DNA of 64,000 bases from Neobacillus ginsengisoli (GCF_030813055.1 NZ_JAUSTW010000001.1:310001-374000); one strand, 5' to 3'; positions 36,346 to 49,228 are shown, numbered from the stretch's first letter. Notes: a model not told the origin generated them from the sequence alone. Made by a program: numbers and translations.

Positions 36346-37470
36346 ATGAAGGAATCAGTTGATTTAAGCAAATACTCTGTTCGTACAGATTTAGCTATTG
36401 AAGCAAGAGAAATGGTACTTGCAGGACGGGGATCTACGGTTCAACAAGAAGAAAACCTATCCCAAATCGAAGGAGTCATCATTAAAGAAAAAGATGTTGA
36501 TGATATCAAAATTTCTTTAGTAGAAGTGACAAAAGAAGGAGAACAACACTTAGGAAAAAAAGCCGGTAGATACTTAACGGTTGAAGTGCAAGGAATCCGT
36601 GGGCAGGATACCGATCTACAACAAAAAGTAGAGAATATTTTTGCGAATGAATTCTCTCATTTTTTGGAAGGGACGGGAATTAAAAAAACTGACTCCTGCC
36701 TGGTGGTCGGGCTCGGAAATTGGAATGTCACTCCTGATGCACTTGGACCAATGGTCTGTGAAAATTTATTAATTACCCGTCATTTATTTCAACTGCAGCC
36801 GGAAAATGTGGAGGAAGGATATCGTTCCGTAAGTGCCATATCGCCCGGTGTTATGGGATTAACCGGAATTGAAACAAGTGACATAATTTTTGGTGTAGTG
36901 GAAAAATCAAAGCCCAATTTTGTGATTGCGATTGATGCATTAGCATCAAGATCTATTGAGAGGGTTAATTCTACTATTCAAATTTCTGACACCGGCATTC
37001 ATCCTGGTTCGGGGGTAGGGAATAAAAGAAAAGAATTAAGTAAAGAAACATTAGGAATTCCTGTTATCGCCATTGGCGTACCTACCGTTGTGGATGCAGT
37101 TTCCATTACCAGCGATACGATAGATTTCATCCTTAAACATTTTGGGAAAGAGCTTAGAGAAGGTAATCGGCCTTCAAGATCACTTGCACCTGCCGGGATG
37201 AGTTTTGGGGAACGCCGGAAGCTTACTGATGAGGATTTGCCGGAGGAAAAACATCGCAAGACGTTTCTTGGAATGATTGGCACCTTAACAGACGAAGAAA
37301 AAAGAAAATTAATTTATGAGGTGCTGTCGCCGATCGGGCATAATTTAATGGTTACACCAAAGGAAGTGGATGTTTTTATCGAAGACATGGCAAACCTTAT
37401 CGCCAATGGTTTGAACGCCTCGCTCCACAGTGCAGTCGATCAGGAAAATGCCGGCTATTATACGAAATAA
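36346..37470 (+). CDS. gpr: germination protease Gpr
   Basis: This 374-aa protease degrades small acid-soluble spore proteins at germination. It is made as a zymogen; the N-terminal pro-part ends around [11 protein letters not shown]. The conserved core [16 protein letters not shown] and the [13 protein letters not shown] and [17 protein letters not shown] motifs are all present. ATG 36346 was preferred because gggagcg is at good spacing and the start aligns with family members; ATG 36325 would add 7 residues. Confidence 0.95.
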   Translation: MKESVDLSKYSVRTDLAIEAREMVLAGRGSTVQQEENLSQIEGVIIKEKDVDDIKISLVEVTKEGEQHLGKKAGRYLTVEVQGIRGQDTDLQQKVENIFANEFSHFLEGTGIKKTDSCLVVGLGNWNVTPDALGPMVCENLLITRHLFQLQPENVEEGYRSVSAISPGVMGLTGIETSDIIFGVVEKSKPNFVIAIDALASRSIERVNSTIQISDTGIHPGSGVGNKRKELSKETLGIPVIAIGVPTVVDAVSITSDTIDFILKHFGKELREGNRPSRSLAPAGMSFGERRKLTDEDLPEEKHRKTFLGMIGTLTDEEKRKLIYEVLSPIGHNLMVTPKEVDVFIEDMANLIANGLNASLHSAVDQENAGYYTK

Positions 37471-37491
37471 TTAAGAAAGTCAGGAGTTTTT

Positions 37492-37812
37492 ATGAAGGTA
37501 TTTATGTTAAAATGTTTAGGGATTGCTGCTCTTATGTTTATCTCAGTTCTAGCAGGAATGCAAATCGCGAATGACGGTATTCATAAGATGAAGGGCTCTA
37601 ACGATCCTAATTTTCAAGGTGCCATTTTCATAAAAGAGAAGGGCCATAATTTATCATTTTCAGAAAAAAATCCTGTAACCCATGATTTTGAGGAAAAACA
37701 AAAAAAACTTGAGGAAATCAGTTCTTTTAATATCTTCTCCTCGATGGGAAAGAAGTTGTCGGACGGGATATCCAATGCTTCCGAAAAACTCGTCAAAAGT
37801 ATAACAAAATAA
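37492..37812 (+). CDS. yqxA: DUF3679 protein YqxA
   Basis: This 106-aa protein has one N-terminal membrane helix (about 5-24, ending in AGMQIANDGIHKM, the DUF3679 signature) and a polar, mostly helical outer part. In B. subtilis, spoIIP lies between gpr and yqxA; here yqxA follows gpr after only 21 bases. Function is unknown. Ribosome-binding site: caggag before ATG 37492. Confidence 0.85.
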   Translation: MKVFMLKCLGIAALMFISVLAGMQIANDGIHKMKGSNDPNFQGAIFIKEKGHNLSFSEKNPVTHDFEEKQKKLEEISSFNIFSSMGKKLSDGISNASEKLVKSITK

Positions 37813-37816
37813 TTGA

Positions 37817-37850
37817 GCGATAGCGGAACCTAGTGGTACCGCTATTTTTT
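37817..37850 (+). terminator. terminator after yqxA
   Basis: The stem atagcgg..acc with ggt..ccgctat (about 37820-37845) is followed by six T. Confidence 0.88.
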
Positions 37851-37879
37851 ATGAGTATAACTCCGGAATCCAGTTTTAA

Positions 37880-37908
37880 TTGAATCTTGATACCCGTGCT
37901 GATATAAT
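37880..37908 (+). promoter_or_regulatory. sigma-A promoter of lepA
   Basis: TTGAAT at 37880-37885 and TATAAT at 37903-37908 with a 17-base spacer lie 43 bases before the lepA start. Confidence 0.75.
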
Positions 37909-37950
37909 CAAAAATAGTGTACATGTGCGAGTATAGTAGGAGTGAACGAC

Positions 37951-39786
37951 ATGAACAGAGAAGAAAAACTCAAACGACAATCTAAAATTAGAAATTTTTC
38001 GATTATCGCCCATATTGACCATGGGAAATCAACATTGGCTGACCGTATTTTAGAGAAAACAAATGCATTATCATCCCGTGAAATGAAAGACCAGCTACTG
38101 GATTCGATGGACCTCGAACGTGAGCGCGGGATTACGATAAAATTAAATGCAGTACAGTTAAAATACAAAGCAAAAGACGGAGAAGAATATATTTATCACT
38201 TAATCGATACACCGGGACACGTCGATTTTACCTATGAGGTTTCGCGAAGCCTTGCTGCATGCGAAGGGGCTATTTTAGTCGTTGATGCTGCACAGGGAAT
38301 TGAAGCACAGACACTGGCGAATGTTTATCTTGCACTGGATAACAACCTTGAAATTTTACCGGTAATTAACAAAATTGACTTACCGAGTGCTGAGCCTGAA
38401 AGAGTCCGTAATGAAATTGAAGAAGTCATTGGCTTGGACGCTTCTGAAGCAGTTTTAGCATCTGCTAAAGCAGGGATTGGAATTGAAGAAATTCTTGAAC
38501 AGGTAGTAAAAACCGTCCCGGCTCCAACAGGAGATCCGGAAGCGCCGCTTAAAGCCTTGATTTTTGATTCTTTATATGATGCTTATCGCGGTGTTGTCGC
38601 TTATATTCGTGTTGTCGAAGGTTCTGTGAAGGTCGGCGATAAGATTAGAATGATGGCAACAGGTAAAGAGTTTGAAGTGAATGAAGTCGGCGTATTTACT
38701 CCGAAAGCCGTATTGCTTGATGAGTTAACCGTTGGGGATGTCGGCTTTTTAACCGCATCAATTAAAAATGTCGGAGATACACGCGTAGGTGATACCATTA
38801 CAAATGCTAAAAATGGTGCATCTGAACCGCTCCCGGGTTACCGTAAACTTAATCCAATGGTCTATTGCGGGCTTTATCCAATTGATACAGCTAGATTTAA
38901 TGACTTACGGGAAGCATTGGAAAAGCTTCAGCTAAATGATTCTGCTCTCCAATTTGAACCTGAAACCTCCCAAGCACTTGGATTTGGTTTCCGATGTGGA
39001 TTTTTAGGTCTTCTTCATATGGAAATCATTCAGGAACGAATTGAGCGTGAATTCAAAATTGATTTAATTACGACTGCTCCGAGTGTTATCTATCATGTGA
39101 AAATGACAGATGGATCTGATTTAAAGGTGGATAACCCATCTAACTTACCGGACCCGCAAAAAATTGATCGCATCGAAGAGCCTTATGTAAAAGCAACAAT
39201 GATGGCACCAAACGATTATGTTGGAGCCATTATGGAGCTATGTCAGCTTAAGCGCGGAATCTTTATTGATATGCAATACCAAGGTGAAAATCGGGTTAGC
39301 ATCATCTATGAAATTCCATTGGCTGAAATTGTTTATGATTTCTTCGATCAATTAAAATCAAGTACACGGGGTTATGCTTCCTTTGATTATGAGCTAATCG
39401 GTTATAAACCATCCAAGCTGGTTAAAATGGATATATTGTTAAATGCAGAAAAAGTGGATGCATTGAGCTTTATTGTTCATAATGATTTTGCTTATGAGCG
39501 CGGAAAAGTAATTGTTGAAAAGCTGAAGGAACTTATTCCGAGGCAGCAATTTGAGGTTCCTGTCCAGGCTGCAATCGGCCAAAAAATTGTTGCACGATCA
39601 ACCATTAAAGCGATGCGTAAAAACGTATTAGCAAAATGTTATGGCGGGGATATATCCCGTAAACGAAAATTATTAGAAAAGCAAAAAGAAGGTAAGAAAC
39701 GGATGAAACAAGTTGGTTCCGTTGAAGTACCGCAAGAAGCTTTCATGGCTGTCCTGAAAATGGACGATACGAATACAAAAAAATAA
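37951..39786 (+). CDS. lepA: elongation factor 4 (LepA)
   Basis: This 611-aa translational GTPase has G1 [10 protein letters not shown]2 RERGITIK, G3 DTPGHVDF and G4 NKIDLP, followed by the EF-G-like domains II, III and V and the unique C-terminal domain ending [17 protein letters not shown]. It acts on the ribosome under stress and in 30S biogenesis. ATG 37951 was chosen because taggagtg is 7 bases upstream; GTG 37942 overlaps this site. Confidence 0.98.
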   Translation: MNREEKLKRQSKIRNFSIIAHIDHGKSTLADRILEKTNALSSREMKDQLLDSMDLERERGITIKLNAVQLKYKAKDGEEYIYHLIDTPGHVDFTYEVSRSLAACEGAILVVDAAQGIEAQTLANVYLALDNNLEILPVINKIDLPSAEPERVRNEIEEVIGLDASEAVLASAKAGIGIEEILEQVVKTVPAPTGDPEAPLKALIFDSLYDAYRGVVAYIRVVEGSVKVGDKIRMMATGKEFEVNEVGVFTPKAVLLDELTVGDVGFLTASIKNVGDTRVGDTITNAKNGASEPLPGYRKLNPMVYCGLYPIDTARFNDLREALEKLQLNDSALQFEPETSQALGFGFRCGFLGLLHMEIIQERIEREFKIDLITTAPSVIYHVKMTDGSDLKVDNPSNLPDPQKIDRIEEPYVKATMMAPNDYVGAIMELCQLKRGIFIDMQYQGENRVSIIYEIPLAEIVYDFFDQLKSSTRGYASFDYELIGYKPSKLVKMDILLNAEKVDALSFIVHNDFAYERGKVIVEKLKELIPRQQFEVPVQAAIGQKIVARSTIKAMRKNVLAKCYGGDISRKRKLLEKQKEGKKRMKQVGSVEVPQEAFMAVLKMDDTNTKK

Positions 39787-39794
39787 TCTAGCGG

Positions 39795-39840
39795 GAGGTT
39801 AGGACAAGCCTGATTAAAGGCAATCTTAGCCTCTTTTTGT
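39795..39840 (+). terminator. terminator between lepA and hemW
   Basis: gggaggttagg... pairs with ...cttagcctc through G-U pairs and is followed by TTTTTG. The tail is immediately before the hemW ribosome-binding region. Confidence 0.7.
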
Positions 39841-39861
39841 TACATGTTAGGAGTGTTAAAA

Positions 39862-41001
39862 ATGATTAAAGCTGCTTATCTCCATATTCCTTTCTGTGAG
39901 CATATTTGTCATTATTGTGATTTTAATAAAATGTTTCTCAAAGGGCAGCCTGTAGATGATTATTTACAAGCACTGGACCAGGAAATGAAGATGACTATAA
40001 GCCGATATCCAACAGACCATCTTGAAACAATATTTGTTGGAGGGGGGACCCCGACATCATTAAATGAGCAACAGCTGGATAAATTTTGTGAAAGTATAAA
40101 CAGAAACCTGCCCAAAAGTGCAAATGTAGAATTCACCTTCGAAGCAAATCCAGGTGATTTAACAAAAGGAAAATTACAAATATTAAAAGATGCAGGGGTT
40201 AATCGCATTAGTTTGGGTGTCCAAACTTTTAATGAAGACCTATTACAAAAAATAGGCCGTGTGCACAGGAAAAGAGACGTTTATCAGTCTATTGAGGATG
40301 CAAAAAAAGTAGGATTTGAAAATATCAGTATCGATTTAATCTTTAGTTTACCGACACAAACACTTCAAGATTTTAAAGAATCCCTATCAGAGGCTTTTAC
40401 TCTCGATATCACCCATTACTCGGCTTATTCCTTAATTATCGAACCGAAGACAGTTTTTTATAATTTAATGAAAAAAGGTAAGCTGCTGACTCCGGGTGAA
40501 GATATTGAAGCTGCCATGTATGAGCTTTTGATGGAAGAGATGGAAAAAAACGGTTTTAGACAATATGAAATAAGCAATTTTTCAAAACCCGGCTTTGAAA
40601 GTAAGCATAACTTAACCTATTGGAATAACGACTTCTATTATGGCCTTGGAGCAGGGGCCCATAGTTATCTAAATGGACTGAGGCGATCTAATTCCGGTCC
40701 GTTGAAAAAATATATCGACCAAATTAACAAAGGCATGCTGCCTGTTTTTGAAGAGCATGAAGTAACAAAAGCTGAACAAATGGAAGAAGAGATGTTTTTA
40801 GGGTTACGTAAAACGAAAGGGGTATCCATTTCACATTTTATTGGTAAATTCGGGAAGGATCCTCGTCAATTATTTAAAAATGAAATTGTTGATTTAGTTG
40901 AAAAACAATGGTTGGAAACGGATGAAGATAATATATATTTAACTAAAAGGGGACGACTCCTTGGAAATGAAGTTTTTCAATCTTTTTTAGGAGCTGTCTA
41001 A
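39862..41001 (+). CDS. hemW: radical SAM heme chaperone HemW
   Basis: This 379-aa radical SAM protein has the cluster motif C..hxCxYC seen as CEHICHYCDFNK near residue 13, plus VGGGTPT. The extra Cys of true coproporphyrinogen dehydrogenase HemN is not seen after the CxxxCxxC, which is typical of HemW, a heme-transfer chaperone. ATG 39862 follows ttaggagtg; ATG 39844 precedes that site. Confidence 0.93.
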   Translation: MIKAAYLHIPFCEHICHYCDFNKMFLKGQPVDDYLQALDQEMKMTISRYPTDHLETIFVGGGTPTSLNEQQLDKFCESINRNLPKSANVEFTFEANPGDLTKGKLQILKDAGVNRISLGVQTFNEDLLQKIGRVHRKRDVYQSIEDAKKVGFENISIDLIFSLPTQTLQDFKESLSEAFTLDITHYSAYSLIIEPKTVFYNLMKKGKLLTPGEDIEAAMYELLMEEMEKNGFRQYEISNFSKPGFESKHNLTYWNNDFYYGLGAGAHSYLNGLRRSNSGPLKKYIDQINKGMLPVFEEHEVTKAEQMEEEMFLGLRKTKGVSISHFIGKFGKDPRQLFKNEIVDLVEKQWLETDEDNIYLTKRGRLLGNEVFQSFLGAV

Positions 41002-41028
41002 ATCCCCGCTTTTCTTAGTATGTAATGA

Positions 41029-41056
41029 TTGACACCATCCCCCCTTTTTTGATAAT
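41029..41056 (+). promoter_or_regulatory. sigma-A promoter of the hrcA-dnaK operon
   Basis: TTGACA at 41029-41034 and GATAAT at 41051-41056 have a 16-base spacer. The CIRCE operator starts 13 bases downstream, over the expected transcript start. Confidence 0.8.
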
Positions 41057-41068
41057 TTATTAGTAGAA

Positions 41069-41095
41069 TTAGCACTCAGCTGCTATGAGTGCTAA
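41069..41095. promoter_or_regulatory. CIRCE operator (HrcA binding site)
   Basis: TTAGCACTC (41069-41077), a 9-base spacer, and GAGTGCTAA (41087-41095) form a perfect CIRCE inverted repeat. HrcA binds here and represses the class I heat-shock operon. HrcA itself is the first gene, giving self-control. Confidence 0.98.
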
Positions 41096-41109
41096 CAGAG
41101 GTGATGCAT

Positions 41110-42141
41110 GTGCTATCAGATCGTCAATTATTGATTCTTCAGGTTATTGTTGATGACTTTATTCGATCTGCACAACCTGTCGGCTCTAGAAGTTTGTCGA
41201 AAAAAGAGGAAATTTCATTCAGTTCGGCGACTATTCGCAATGAAATGGCTGACTTAGAAGATATGGGGTTTATAGAGAAGACTCATACTTCTTCGGGGCG
41301 TGTCCCATCGGAAAAGGGTTATCGGTATTATGTTGATCATTTGCTTTCACCTCAAATATTGAATCAGCAGGATATTTCCATTATTCAATCCATTTTTGCT
41401 GAGAAAATTTTTGAGTTTGAAAAAATTATTCAAAAATCGGCCAAGATTTTATCTGAACTTACCAACTATACGTCCATTGTTCTTGGACCTGCCGTTAGTA
41501 TTAATAAGCTAAAAAGAATTCAAATTATCCCTTTAAACCAGGAAACAGCAGTTGCGATTTTTGTTACCGACACGGGTCATGTGGAAAATCGGACCTTTAA
41601 GTTGCCGTCTACTGTTGATGTCAGTGATTTAGAGAAAACGGTAAATATTCTGAACGAACGTTTAGCAGGGGTTCCACTTGATGAATTAAATGATAAAATC
41701 TATAAAGAAGTTGCCATGCTGCTTAGACAGCATATTCATAATTACGATTTGATGATGAATACCATTGCTGAATCGTTTAAAATGCCCGTTAATGAAAAAC
41801 TTTTCTTTGGCGGAAAAACAAATATGTTAAGCCAGCCTGAATTCCATGATATTACAAAGATCCGTACTCTTTTAAACATGATTGACCAGGAAGAATGGTT
41901 CTATAATTTAATTAGAAAAGAGTCAGCGGGTATTCATGTGAAAATTGGCAGGGAAAACAATATTAGTGCAATGGACAATTGCAGTTTAATCACAGCTACC
42001 TATTCAGTCGGAGCTGAAAAGCTGGGGACAATTGCCATCTTAGGTCCAACTAGAATGGAATATTCACGCGTGATTGGTTTACTGCAGTTACTGAGCAAGG
42101 ACTTGACCTCCGTGTTAACAAAGCTGTATCAAAATAATTAA
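41110..42141 (+). CDS. hrcA: heat-inducible transcriptional repressor HrcA
   Basis: This 343-aa repressor has an N-terminal winged helix ([23 protein letters not shown], and [39 protein letters not shown]) and a GAF-like domain. It binds the CIRCE element just upstream and needs GroEL for activity in B. subtilis. GTG 41110 was chosen because gaggtg stands at 41098-41103; the earlier starts overlap that site or the CIRCE. A hairpin at 42161-42186 lies between hrcA and grpE. Confidence 0.97.
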   Translation: MLSDRQLLILQVIVDDFIRSAQPVGSRSLSKKEEISFSSATIRNEMADLEDMGFIEKTHTSSGRVPSEKGYRYYVDHLLSPQILNQQDISIIQSIFAEKIFEFEKIIQKSAKILSELTNYTSIVLGPAVSINKLKRIQIIPLNQETAVAIFVTDTGHVENRTFKLPSTVDVSDLEKTVNILNERLAGVPLDELNDKIYKEVAMLLRQHIHNYDLMMNTIAESFKMPVNEKLFFGGKTNMLSQPEFHDITKIRTLLNMIDQEEWFYNLIRKESAGIHVKIGRENNISAMDNCSLITATYSVGAEKLGTIAILGPTRMEYSRVIGLLQLLSKDLTSVLTKLYQNN

Positions 42142-42160
42142 CGCAGGAAATATTGAGTAT

Positions 42161-42190
42161 GGGTGGAATCTATTTTAGTTTCACCCCCTT
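42161..42190 (+). promoter_or_regulatory. hairpin between hrcA and grpE
   Basis: gggtggaa (42161-42168) pairs with tttcaccc (42179-42186), with two G-U pairs, followed by a short CCTTT. It is too weak for a full terminator. In B. subtilis the transcript is processed between these genes, so a similar role is plausible. Confidence 0.5.
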
Positions 42191-42249
42191 TCTGTGAAGA
42201 TGATTTTTTACTTTATTATAGAACCCTTAAAGGGAGGTGAGTAAGTTTG

Positions 42250-42837
42250 ATGAATGAAAAAAACAATACAATCAATGAAGAGGTTGAACCACTAAGTAAT
42301 AAAAATGGTGAACTTACTGAAGAAAATGCGGTTGAATCTGTTTTTGATGAAACAGAAACAATCGAGCAAAATGAAGTAAATCCTTTCGAGGAAGAAATTC
42401 AAACGCTTAAGAACAAGTTAGAAGAAGCAGATAATCGTTATTTGCGCCTTCAAGCTGACTTTGATAATTTCCGCCGTCGTACAAGATTGGACAGCGAGGC
42501 GAGCGAAAAATATAGAGCGCAAAAATTGATTACTGATTTATTGCCTGCATTAGACAATTTTGAAAGAGCTTTGAAAATGGAAGTTGAAAATGAACACACT
42601 AAGGCCTTGCTTCAGGGTATGGAAATGGTTTATCGCGGTTTATTGGAAGCCTTGAAAAAAGAGGGCGTTGAAGCGATTGAGGCTGTGAATAAAGAGTTTG
42701 ACCCTCATTTGCATCAAGCTGTTATGCAGGCTGAAGATGAAAACTATGCCTCAAATATTGTTATCGAGGAATTCCAAAAAGGCTACTTGTTGAAAGACAG
42801 AGTGATCCGTCCATCAATGGTAAAAGTAAGTCAATAA
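42250..42837 (+). CDS. grpE: nucleotide exchange factor GrpE
   Basis: This 195-aa protein has a long acidic N-terminal tail (about 1-55), a coiled coil (about 55-110; [19 protein letters not shown]) and the C-terminal beta-wing domain ([24 protein letters not shown]). It exchanges nucleotide on DnaK. ATG 42250 was preferred over the adjacent TTG 42247; gggaggtgag is the ribosome-binding site. Confidence 0.98.
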   Translation: MNEKNNTINEEVEPLSNKNGELTEENAVESVFDETETIEQNEVNPFEEEIQTLKNKLEEADNRYLRLQADFDNFRRRTRLDSEASEKYRAQKLITDLLPALDNFERALKMEVENEHTKALLQGMEMVYRGLLEALKKEGVEAIEAVNKEFDPHLHQAVMQAEDENYASNIVIEEFQKGYLLKDRVIRPSMVKVSQ

Positions 42838-42861
42838 GGAAATACTACATATTTTTTCTAG

Positions 42862-44706
<1,845 letters not shown>

Positions 44707-44718
44707 TCGGCTGAAGAG

Positions 44719-44764
44719 CAAGAAAAAGTCAAAGTCAGTCAATCGGCTTTGGCTTTTTCTTTGT
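44719..44764 (+). terminator. partial terminator between dnaK and dnaJ
   Basis: agaaaaagtcaaagtc (44721-44736) pairs with ggctttggctttttct (44745-44760) using G-U pairs, followed by TTTG. It likely lowers expression of the downstream genes relative to dnaK. Confidence 0.8.
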
Positions 44765-44847
44765 ATAAATGGCAATGCTTTTTATTGCAATATAGTTCAC
44801 AAGGGTGTTAAAATAATCTTTATGTGACAGATTCGGGAGTGGTAATC

Positions 44848-45975
44848 ATGAGCAAACGGGATTACTATGAGGTGCTGGGGGTAAATAATGGCGCTTCAAA
44901 GGATGAGATAAAAAAAGCATATCGAAAGCTCTCTAAACAATATCATCCGGATATTAATAAAGAGCCTGATGCGGCAGATAAATTTAAGGAAATAGCTGAA
45001 GCTTATGAAGTGTTAAGCGATGATCAAAAAAAGGCCCATTATGATCAATTCGGTCATACCGATCCAAATCAAGGCTTTGGCGGCGGCGGAGATTTTGGCG
45101 GCGGCTTTGGCGGTTTCGAAGATATATTCAATACCTTCTTTGGCGGAGGCACTTCAAGAAGAAGAGATCCAAATGCGCCAAGGCAAGGTGCAGACCTGCA
45201 GTACACAATGACCGTTTCTTTTGAAGAAGCAGCGTTTGGAAAAGAAACGGATATTGAAATTCCACGGGAAGAAACTTGTAATACTTGCAGCGGTTCCGGA
45301 GCAAAACCAGGAACAAAACCTGAGACCTGTCAGCATTGCAACGGAACAGGTCAGTTAAATGTGGAGCAAAACACTCCATTCGGCAGAATTGTGAATCGCC
45401 GAACTTGTCACCACTGTAATGGAACTGGAAAAGAAATTAAACATAAATGTTCAACCTGCGGTGGTACAGGAAAAGTGAAGAAACGGAAAAAAATTCATGT
45501 TAAAATTCCTGCGGGCATTGACGATGGTCAGCAATTAAGAATGTCCGGTCAAGGGGAATCCGGAATCAACGGCGGACCTTCCGGGGATTTATATGTTGTC
45601 TTCCATGTACGCGCTCATGAATTTTTTGAAAGAGATGGCGATGATATTTATTGTGAAATGCCTATCACTTTTGTGCAAGCATCATTGGGTGATGAAATTG
45701 AGGTCCCAACTTTACACGGAAAAGTAAAACTTAAAGTCCCGGCAGGAACGCAAACAGGAACCAAATTCCGCTTGAAGGGAAAAGGTGTACCAAATGTCCG
45801 TGGATATGGGGTAGGGGATCAGCATATTCTTGTGCGCATCATTACTCCAACTAAACTGACTGATAAGCAAAAACAGCTTTTACGTGAATTTGCCGATATT
45901 AGCGGCTCTGCTCCAATTGGTGAACATGAAGAAGGCTTTTTTTCAAAAGTAAAACGTGCCTTTAAAGGCGAGTAA
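44848..45975 (+). CDS. dnaJ: chaperone DnaJ (Hsp40)
   Basis: This 375-aa type I J-protein has the J domain ([26 protein letters not shown] in QYHPDINK), a Gly/Phe region, four CxxCxGxG zinc repeats ([32 protein letters not shown]) and the C-terminal substrate domains. It stimulates DnaK. ATG 44848 follows cgggagtgg; ATG-like starts farther upstream (44824) lack support. Confidence 0.98.
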   Translation: MSKRDYYEVLGVNNGASKDEIKKAYRKLSKQYHPDINKEPDAADKFKEIAEAYEVLSDDQKKAHYDQFGHTDPNQGFGGGGDFGGGFGGFEDIFNTFFGGGTSRRRDPNAPRQGADLQYTMTVSFEEAAFGKETDIEIPREETCNTCSGSGAKPGTKPETCQHCNGTGQLNVEQNTPFGRIVNRRTCHHCNGTGKEIKHKCSTCGGTGKVKKRKKIHVKIPAGIDDGQQLRMSGQGESGINGGPSGDLYVVFHVRAHEFFERDGDDIYCEMPITFVQASLGDEIEVPTLHGKVKLKVPAGTQTGTKFRLKGKGVPNVRGYGVGDQHILVRIITPTKLTDKQKQLLREFADISGSAPIGEHEEGFFSKVKRAFKGE

Positions 45976-45993
45976 GGATTGGAGTTGGTAGAT

Positions 45994-46935
45994 TTGAAGT
46001 GGTCCGAAATCAGTATCCATACAACAAATGAAGCGATCGAACCTATTTCTCATATTTTGCATGAAGCCGGTGCGAGCGGTGTAGTCATTGAAGATCCATT
46101 TGATCTCACGAAGGAAAGAGAAGATCAATTCGGCGAAATCTACCATCTCAATCCGGATGATTATCCTGAAGAAGGGGTAATCGTAAAAGCTTATTTACCG
46201 GTTAACAGTTTTTTAGGTGAAACGGTAGATGCCATTAAAGAATCGATCAATAACCTAATTATCTATAATATTGATATCGGGATAAATAAAGTAACGATAA
46301 GTGAAGTAAACGAAGAAGAATGGGCAACAGCTTGGAAAAAATATTATAATCCTGTTAAAATTTCCGAGAAATTTACGATTGTCCCAACTTGGGAAATCTA
46401 TACACCAGTCAGCAGCGACGAACTGATTATTGAATTGGATCCGGGGATGGCATTTGGTACAGGAACACACCCGACAACCGTTATGTGTATCCAAGCTCTG
46501 GAACGAACCGTCCGGCCCGGTGATCAGGTAATTGATGTAGGTACCGGTTCAGGGGTATTAAGCATTGCAGCTGCAATGTTAGGAGCAGAAGATGTCAGGG
46601 CTTTTGATTTGGATGAAGTCGCAGTGACAACGGCGAGACTGAATATCAAGCTAAATAAAGTAAATGAAGTTGTGACCACTTCGCAAAACAACCTTCTTGA
46701 CGGTGTTGAGGAGAATTCAGCAGATGTTATCGTTGCCAATATACTGGCTGAAGTTATTTTACGCTTTACAAATGATGTCGCCCGTGTGGTTAAGCCTGGA
46801 GGATCGTTTATTGCCTCAGGAATTATTCAACAGAAAAAAGATCAAGTTAAAGAAGCTTTGATTGAAGCAGGCTTTGAAATAACTGAAACCATTTTAATGG
46901 AAGATTGGGTTGCTATTATTGCGAATAGGAAATAA
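45994..46935 (+). CDS. prmA: ribosomal protein L11 methyltransferase
   Basis: This 313-aa enzyme trimethylates L11. The start at TTG 45994 yields [18 protein letters not shown], the typical family start; earlier in-frame TTG codons lie in the ribosome-binding region ggagttgg. The SAM-binding motif [15 protein letters not shown] is near residue 178 and the NPPY-like VANILAEVI near 247. It is the fifth gene of the hrcA operon. Confidence 0.96.
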   Translation: MKWSEISIHTTNEAIEPISHILHEAGASGVVIEDPFDLTKEREDQFGEIYHLNPDDYPEEGVIVKAYLPVNSFLGETVDAIKESINNLIIYNIDIGINKVTISEVNEEEWATAWKKYYNPVKISEKFTIVPTWEIYTPVSSDELIIELDPGMAFGTGTHPTTVMCIQALERTVRPGDQVIDVGTGSGVLSIAAAMLGAEDVRAFDLDEVAVTTARLNIKLNKVNEVVTTSQNNLLDGVEENSADVIVANILAEVILRFTNDVARVVKPGGSFIASGIIQQKKDQVKEALIEAGFEITETILMEDWVAIIANRK

Positions 46936-47042
46936 TGAGTGAAAAAGGGGCGGTTTGAACCCCTTTTTCTATTTATTTACTTTCAAAAATAACTCCATTT
47001 TAGTAAAATAAGGAGTAAAATGCTTTTGAGAGGGTGCATCGT

Positions 47043-47792
47043 GTGCAACGCTACTTTGTTAACGAACGAGCAAAGGATAATCGTTTTTTTATCGACGCTG
47101 AAGACCGCCATCATATCGTAAAGGTTATGCGCATGGAAATTGGTGACCAAATTGTATGTGTGGATTCAGAAGGGAAATCAGCTGTCTGCAAAATTGCAGA
47201 AATTACCGATGAACAAGTTGTTGCAGACGTTGTACAATGGAAAGATGAGCAATCAGAGCTTCCGATATCGATTACGATAGCAAGCGGCTTGCCTAAGGGA
47301 GACAAGCTTGAATGGATTATTCAAAAAGGTACGGAGATGGGTGCCTATGAGTTTCTTCCGTTTTCGGCTTCACGCTCGGTTGTTAAATGGGATGAAAAAA
47401 AAGCAGCAAAGAAGATAGAGAGATGGCAAAAAATCGCCAAAGAAGCTGCTGAACAATCTCATCGTGCGTTTTTGCCTGAGGTTGTTAGCCCGATTAGCTT
47501 TAAAACGTTACTTAAAAAAAGCAATGATTACGATTATAAATTAGTTGCTTTTGAAGAGGAGAGTAGAAATGGAGAAACATCAAATTTTTCTGCTACACTC
47601 CAACAACTAAAAAAAGGTGAGTCGCTCCTGATGGTTTTTGGACCTGAAGGTGGATTAACTGAAGAAGAGGTTCAGCTTTTACGAGAAAATGATTTTTCGC
47701 TTTGCGGGTTAGGCCCGCGAATTTTACGAACAGAAACTGCCCCATTGTATGCACTTGCGGCAATTTCCTATCATATTGAATTATTGAGGTGA
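47043..47792 (+). CDS. rsmE: 16S rRNA m3U1498 methyltransferase RsmE
   Basis: This 249-aa SPOUT-class methyltransferase has the PUA-like N-terminal domain and the knot motif FGPEGGLTEEEV and LGPRILRTETAPLYAL at the end. It methylates U1498 in 16S rRNA. GTG 47043 was chosen because gagagggtg stands before it and the start MQRYFV matches the family; GTG 47034 overlaps that site. Confidence 0.96.
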   Translation: MQRYFVNERAKDNRFFIDAEDRHHIVKVMRMEIGDQIVCVDSEGKSAVCKIAEITDEQVVADVVQWKDEQSELPISITIASGLPKGDKLEWIIQKGTEMGAYEFLPFSASRSVVKWDEKKAAKKIERWQKIAKEAAEQSHRAFLPEVVSPISFKTLLKKSNDYDYKLVAFEEESRNGETSNFSATLQQLKKGESLLMVFGPEGGLTEEEVQLLRENDFSLCGLGPRILRTETAPLYALAAISYHIELLR

Positions 47793-47798
47793 AAACAT

Positions 47799-49169
47799 AT
47801 GCCAACAGTCGCGTTTCATACACTTGGATGTAAGGTGAACCACTATGAGACTGAAGCAATCTGGCAGTTATTTAAGCAAGAAGGCTACGATAGGGTTGAT
47901 TTCGAATCCCTATCAGATGTATATATTATTAATACTTGTACCGTAACAAATACCGGTGACAAAAAAAGCCGTCAGGTTATAAGACGGGCAGTTCGTAAAA
48001 ATCCTGACGCAGTTATTTGTGTAACAGGGTGTTACGCTCAGACATCGCCTGCTGAAATCATGGCCATTCCAGGTGTTGATATCGTAGTCGGAACTCAGGA
48101 CCGTGTAAAAATGCTCGGATTTATCGAACAATATAAAAATGAACGGCAACCGATAAATGGTGTCGGTAATATTATGAAAAACCGAGTCTACGAAGAGCTT
48201 GATGTTCCTGCGTTTACAGACAGAACCCGTGCATCTTTAAAGATTCAAGAGGGCTGTAATAATTTCTGCACATTCTGTATAATCCCTTGGGCTCGAGGAC
48301 TAATGAGATCGCGTGATCCGAAGGAAGTTATTCGCCAGGCACAGCAATTAGTTGATGCCGGGTATAAAGAAATTGTCTTAACCGGAATTCACACCGGCGG
48401 CTATGGGGAAGACATGAAGGATTATAATCTTGCGATGCTCCTCCGTGATTTAGAGGCGGATGTAAAAGGTTTGGAACGCCTTCGAATTTCTTCTATTGAA
48501 GCAAGCCAAATTACTGATGAAGTAATTGAAGTCATTAAACATTCCAATACTGTTGTACGTCATTTGCATATTCCTCTTCAATCCGGTTCCAACTCTGTTT
48601 TGAAAAGGATGCGCCGTAAATATACCATGGAGTTCTTTGGAGAAAGACTTGAACGTCTAAAAGAAGTGCTGCCGGGGCTTGCAGTTACTTCGGATGTTAT
48701 TGTTGGTTTCCCAGGAGAAACAGAAGAAGAGTTTATGGAGACCTATAATTTTATCAAAGAACATAAATTCTCTGAACTACATGTTTTCCCATATTCAAAA
48801 CGTACTGGAACACCAGCTGCCCGTATGGAGGACCAGGTTGATGAAGAAGTGAAGAATGAACGGGTACATCGATTGATTTCTTTATCTGATCAACTGGCGA
48901 AAGAATATGCTTCTCTTTTTGAAAACGATGTTTTGGAAGTTATTCCTGAGGAAGAGTACAAAGAAGAAGCGGGTACGGGTTTATATGTAGGATATACAGA
49001 TAATTACCTGAAAGTTGTTTTTCCTGCTACAGAAGATATGATTGGGAAAATTGTCAAAGTAAAGATTACAAAAGCGGGCTATCCTTATAATGAAGGGCAA
49101 TTTGTAAGAATTGTTGAAGACACATCTGTTAAAGATGAGGTATTTGTAAAAGAAGAAGCGGCCATGTAA
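47799..49169 (+). CDS. mtaB: tRNA t6A37 methylthiotransferase MtaB
   Basis: This 456-aa radical SAM enzyme adds the methylthio group to t6A37 to form ms2t6A. It has the N-terminal MTTase domain with three Cys (LGCKVN, NTCTVT, VTGCYAQ), the radical SAM motif CNNFCTFC near residue 150, and a C-terminal TRAM domain (about 385-445). It ends the hrcA operon in Bacillus; a terminator follows. It equals YqeV. Confidence 0.96.
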   Translation: MPTVAFHTLGCKVNHYETEAIWQLFKQEGYDRVDFESLSDVYIINTCTVTNTGDKKSRQVIRRAVRKNPDAVICVTGCYAQTSPAEIMAIPGVDIVVGTQDRVKMLGFIEQYKNERQPINGVGNIMKNRVYEELDVPAFTDRTRASLKIQEGCNNFCTFCIIPWARGLMRSRDPKEVIRQAQQLVDAGYKEIVLTGIHTGGYGEDMKDYNLAMLLRDLEADVKGLERLRISSIEASQITDEVIEVIKHSNTVVRHLHIPLQSGSNSVLKRMRRKYTMEFFGERLERLKEVLPGLAVTSDVIVGFPGETEEEFMETYNFIKEHKFSELHVFPYSKRTGTPAARMEDQVDEEVKNERVHRLISLSDQLAKEYASLFENDVLEVIPEEEYKEEAGTGLYVGYTDNYLKVVFPATEDMIGKIVKVKITKAGYPYNEGQFVRIVEDTSVKDEVFVKEEAAM

Positions 49170-49176
49170 TCTTTTA

Positions 49177-49204
49177 AGGACCCTGATTTTGGGTCCTTTT
49201 TCTT
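49177..49204 (+). terminator. terminator after mtaB
   Basis: aaggaccc with gggtcctt around a 7-base loop, followed by TTTTTCTT. It ends the heat-shock operon. Confidence 0.92.
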
Positions 49205-49218
49205 ATGCAAATTTGGGT

Positions 49219-49228
49219 ATGCTATAAT
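49219..49228 (+). promoter_or_regulatory. extended -10 promoter of deoC
   Basis: TATGC directly followed by TATAAT (49223-49228) gives a TGn extended -10 element; no good -35 hexamer is seen, which fits this promoter class. Confidence 0.55.
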
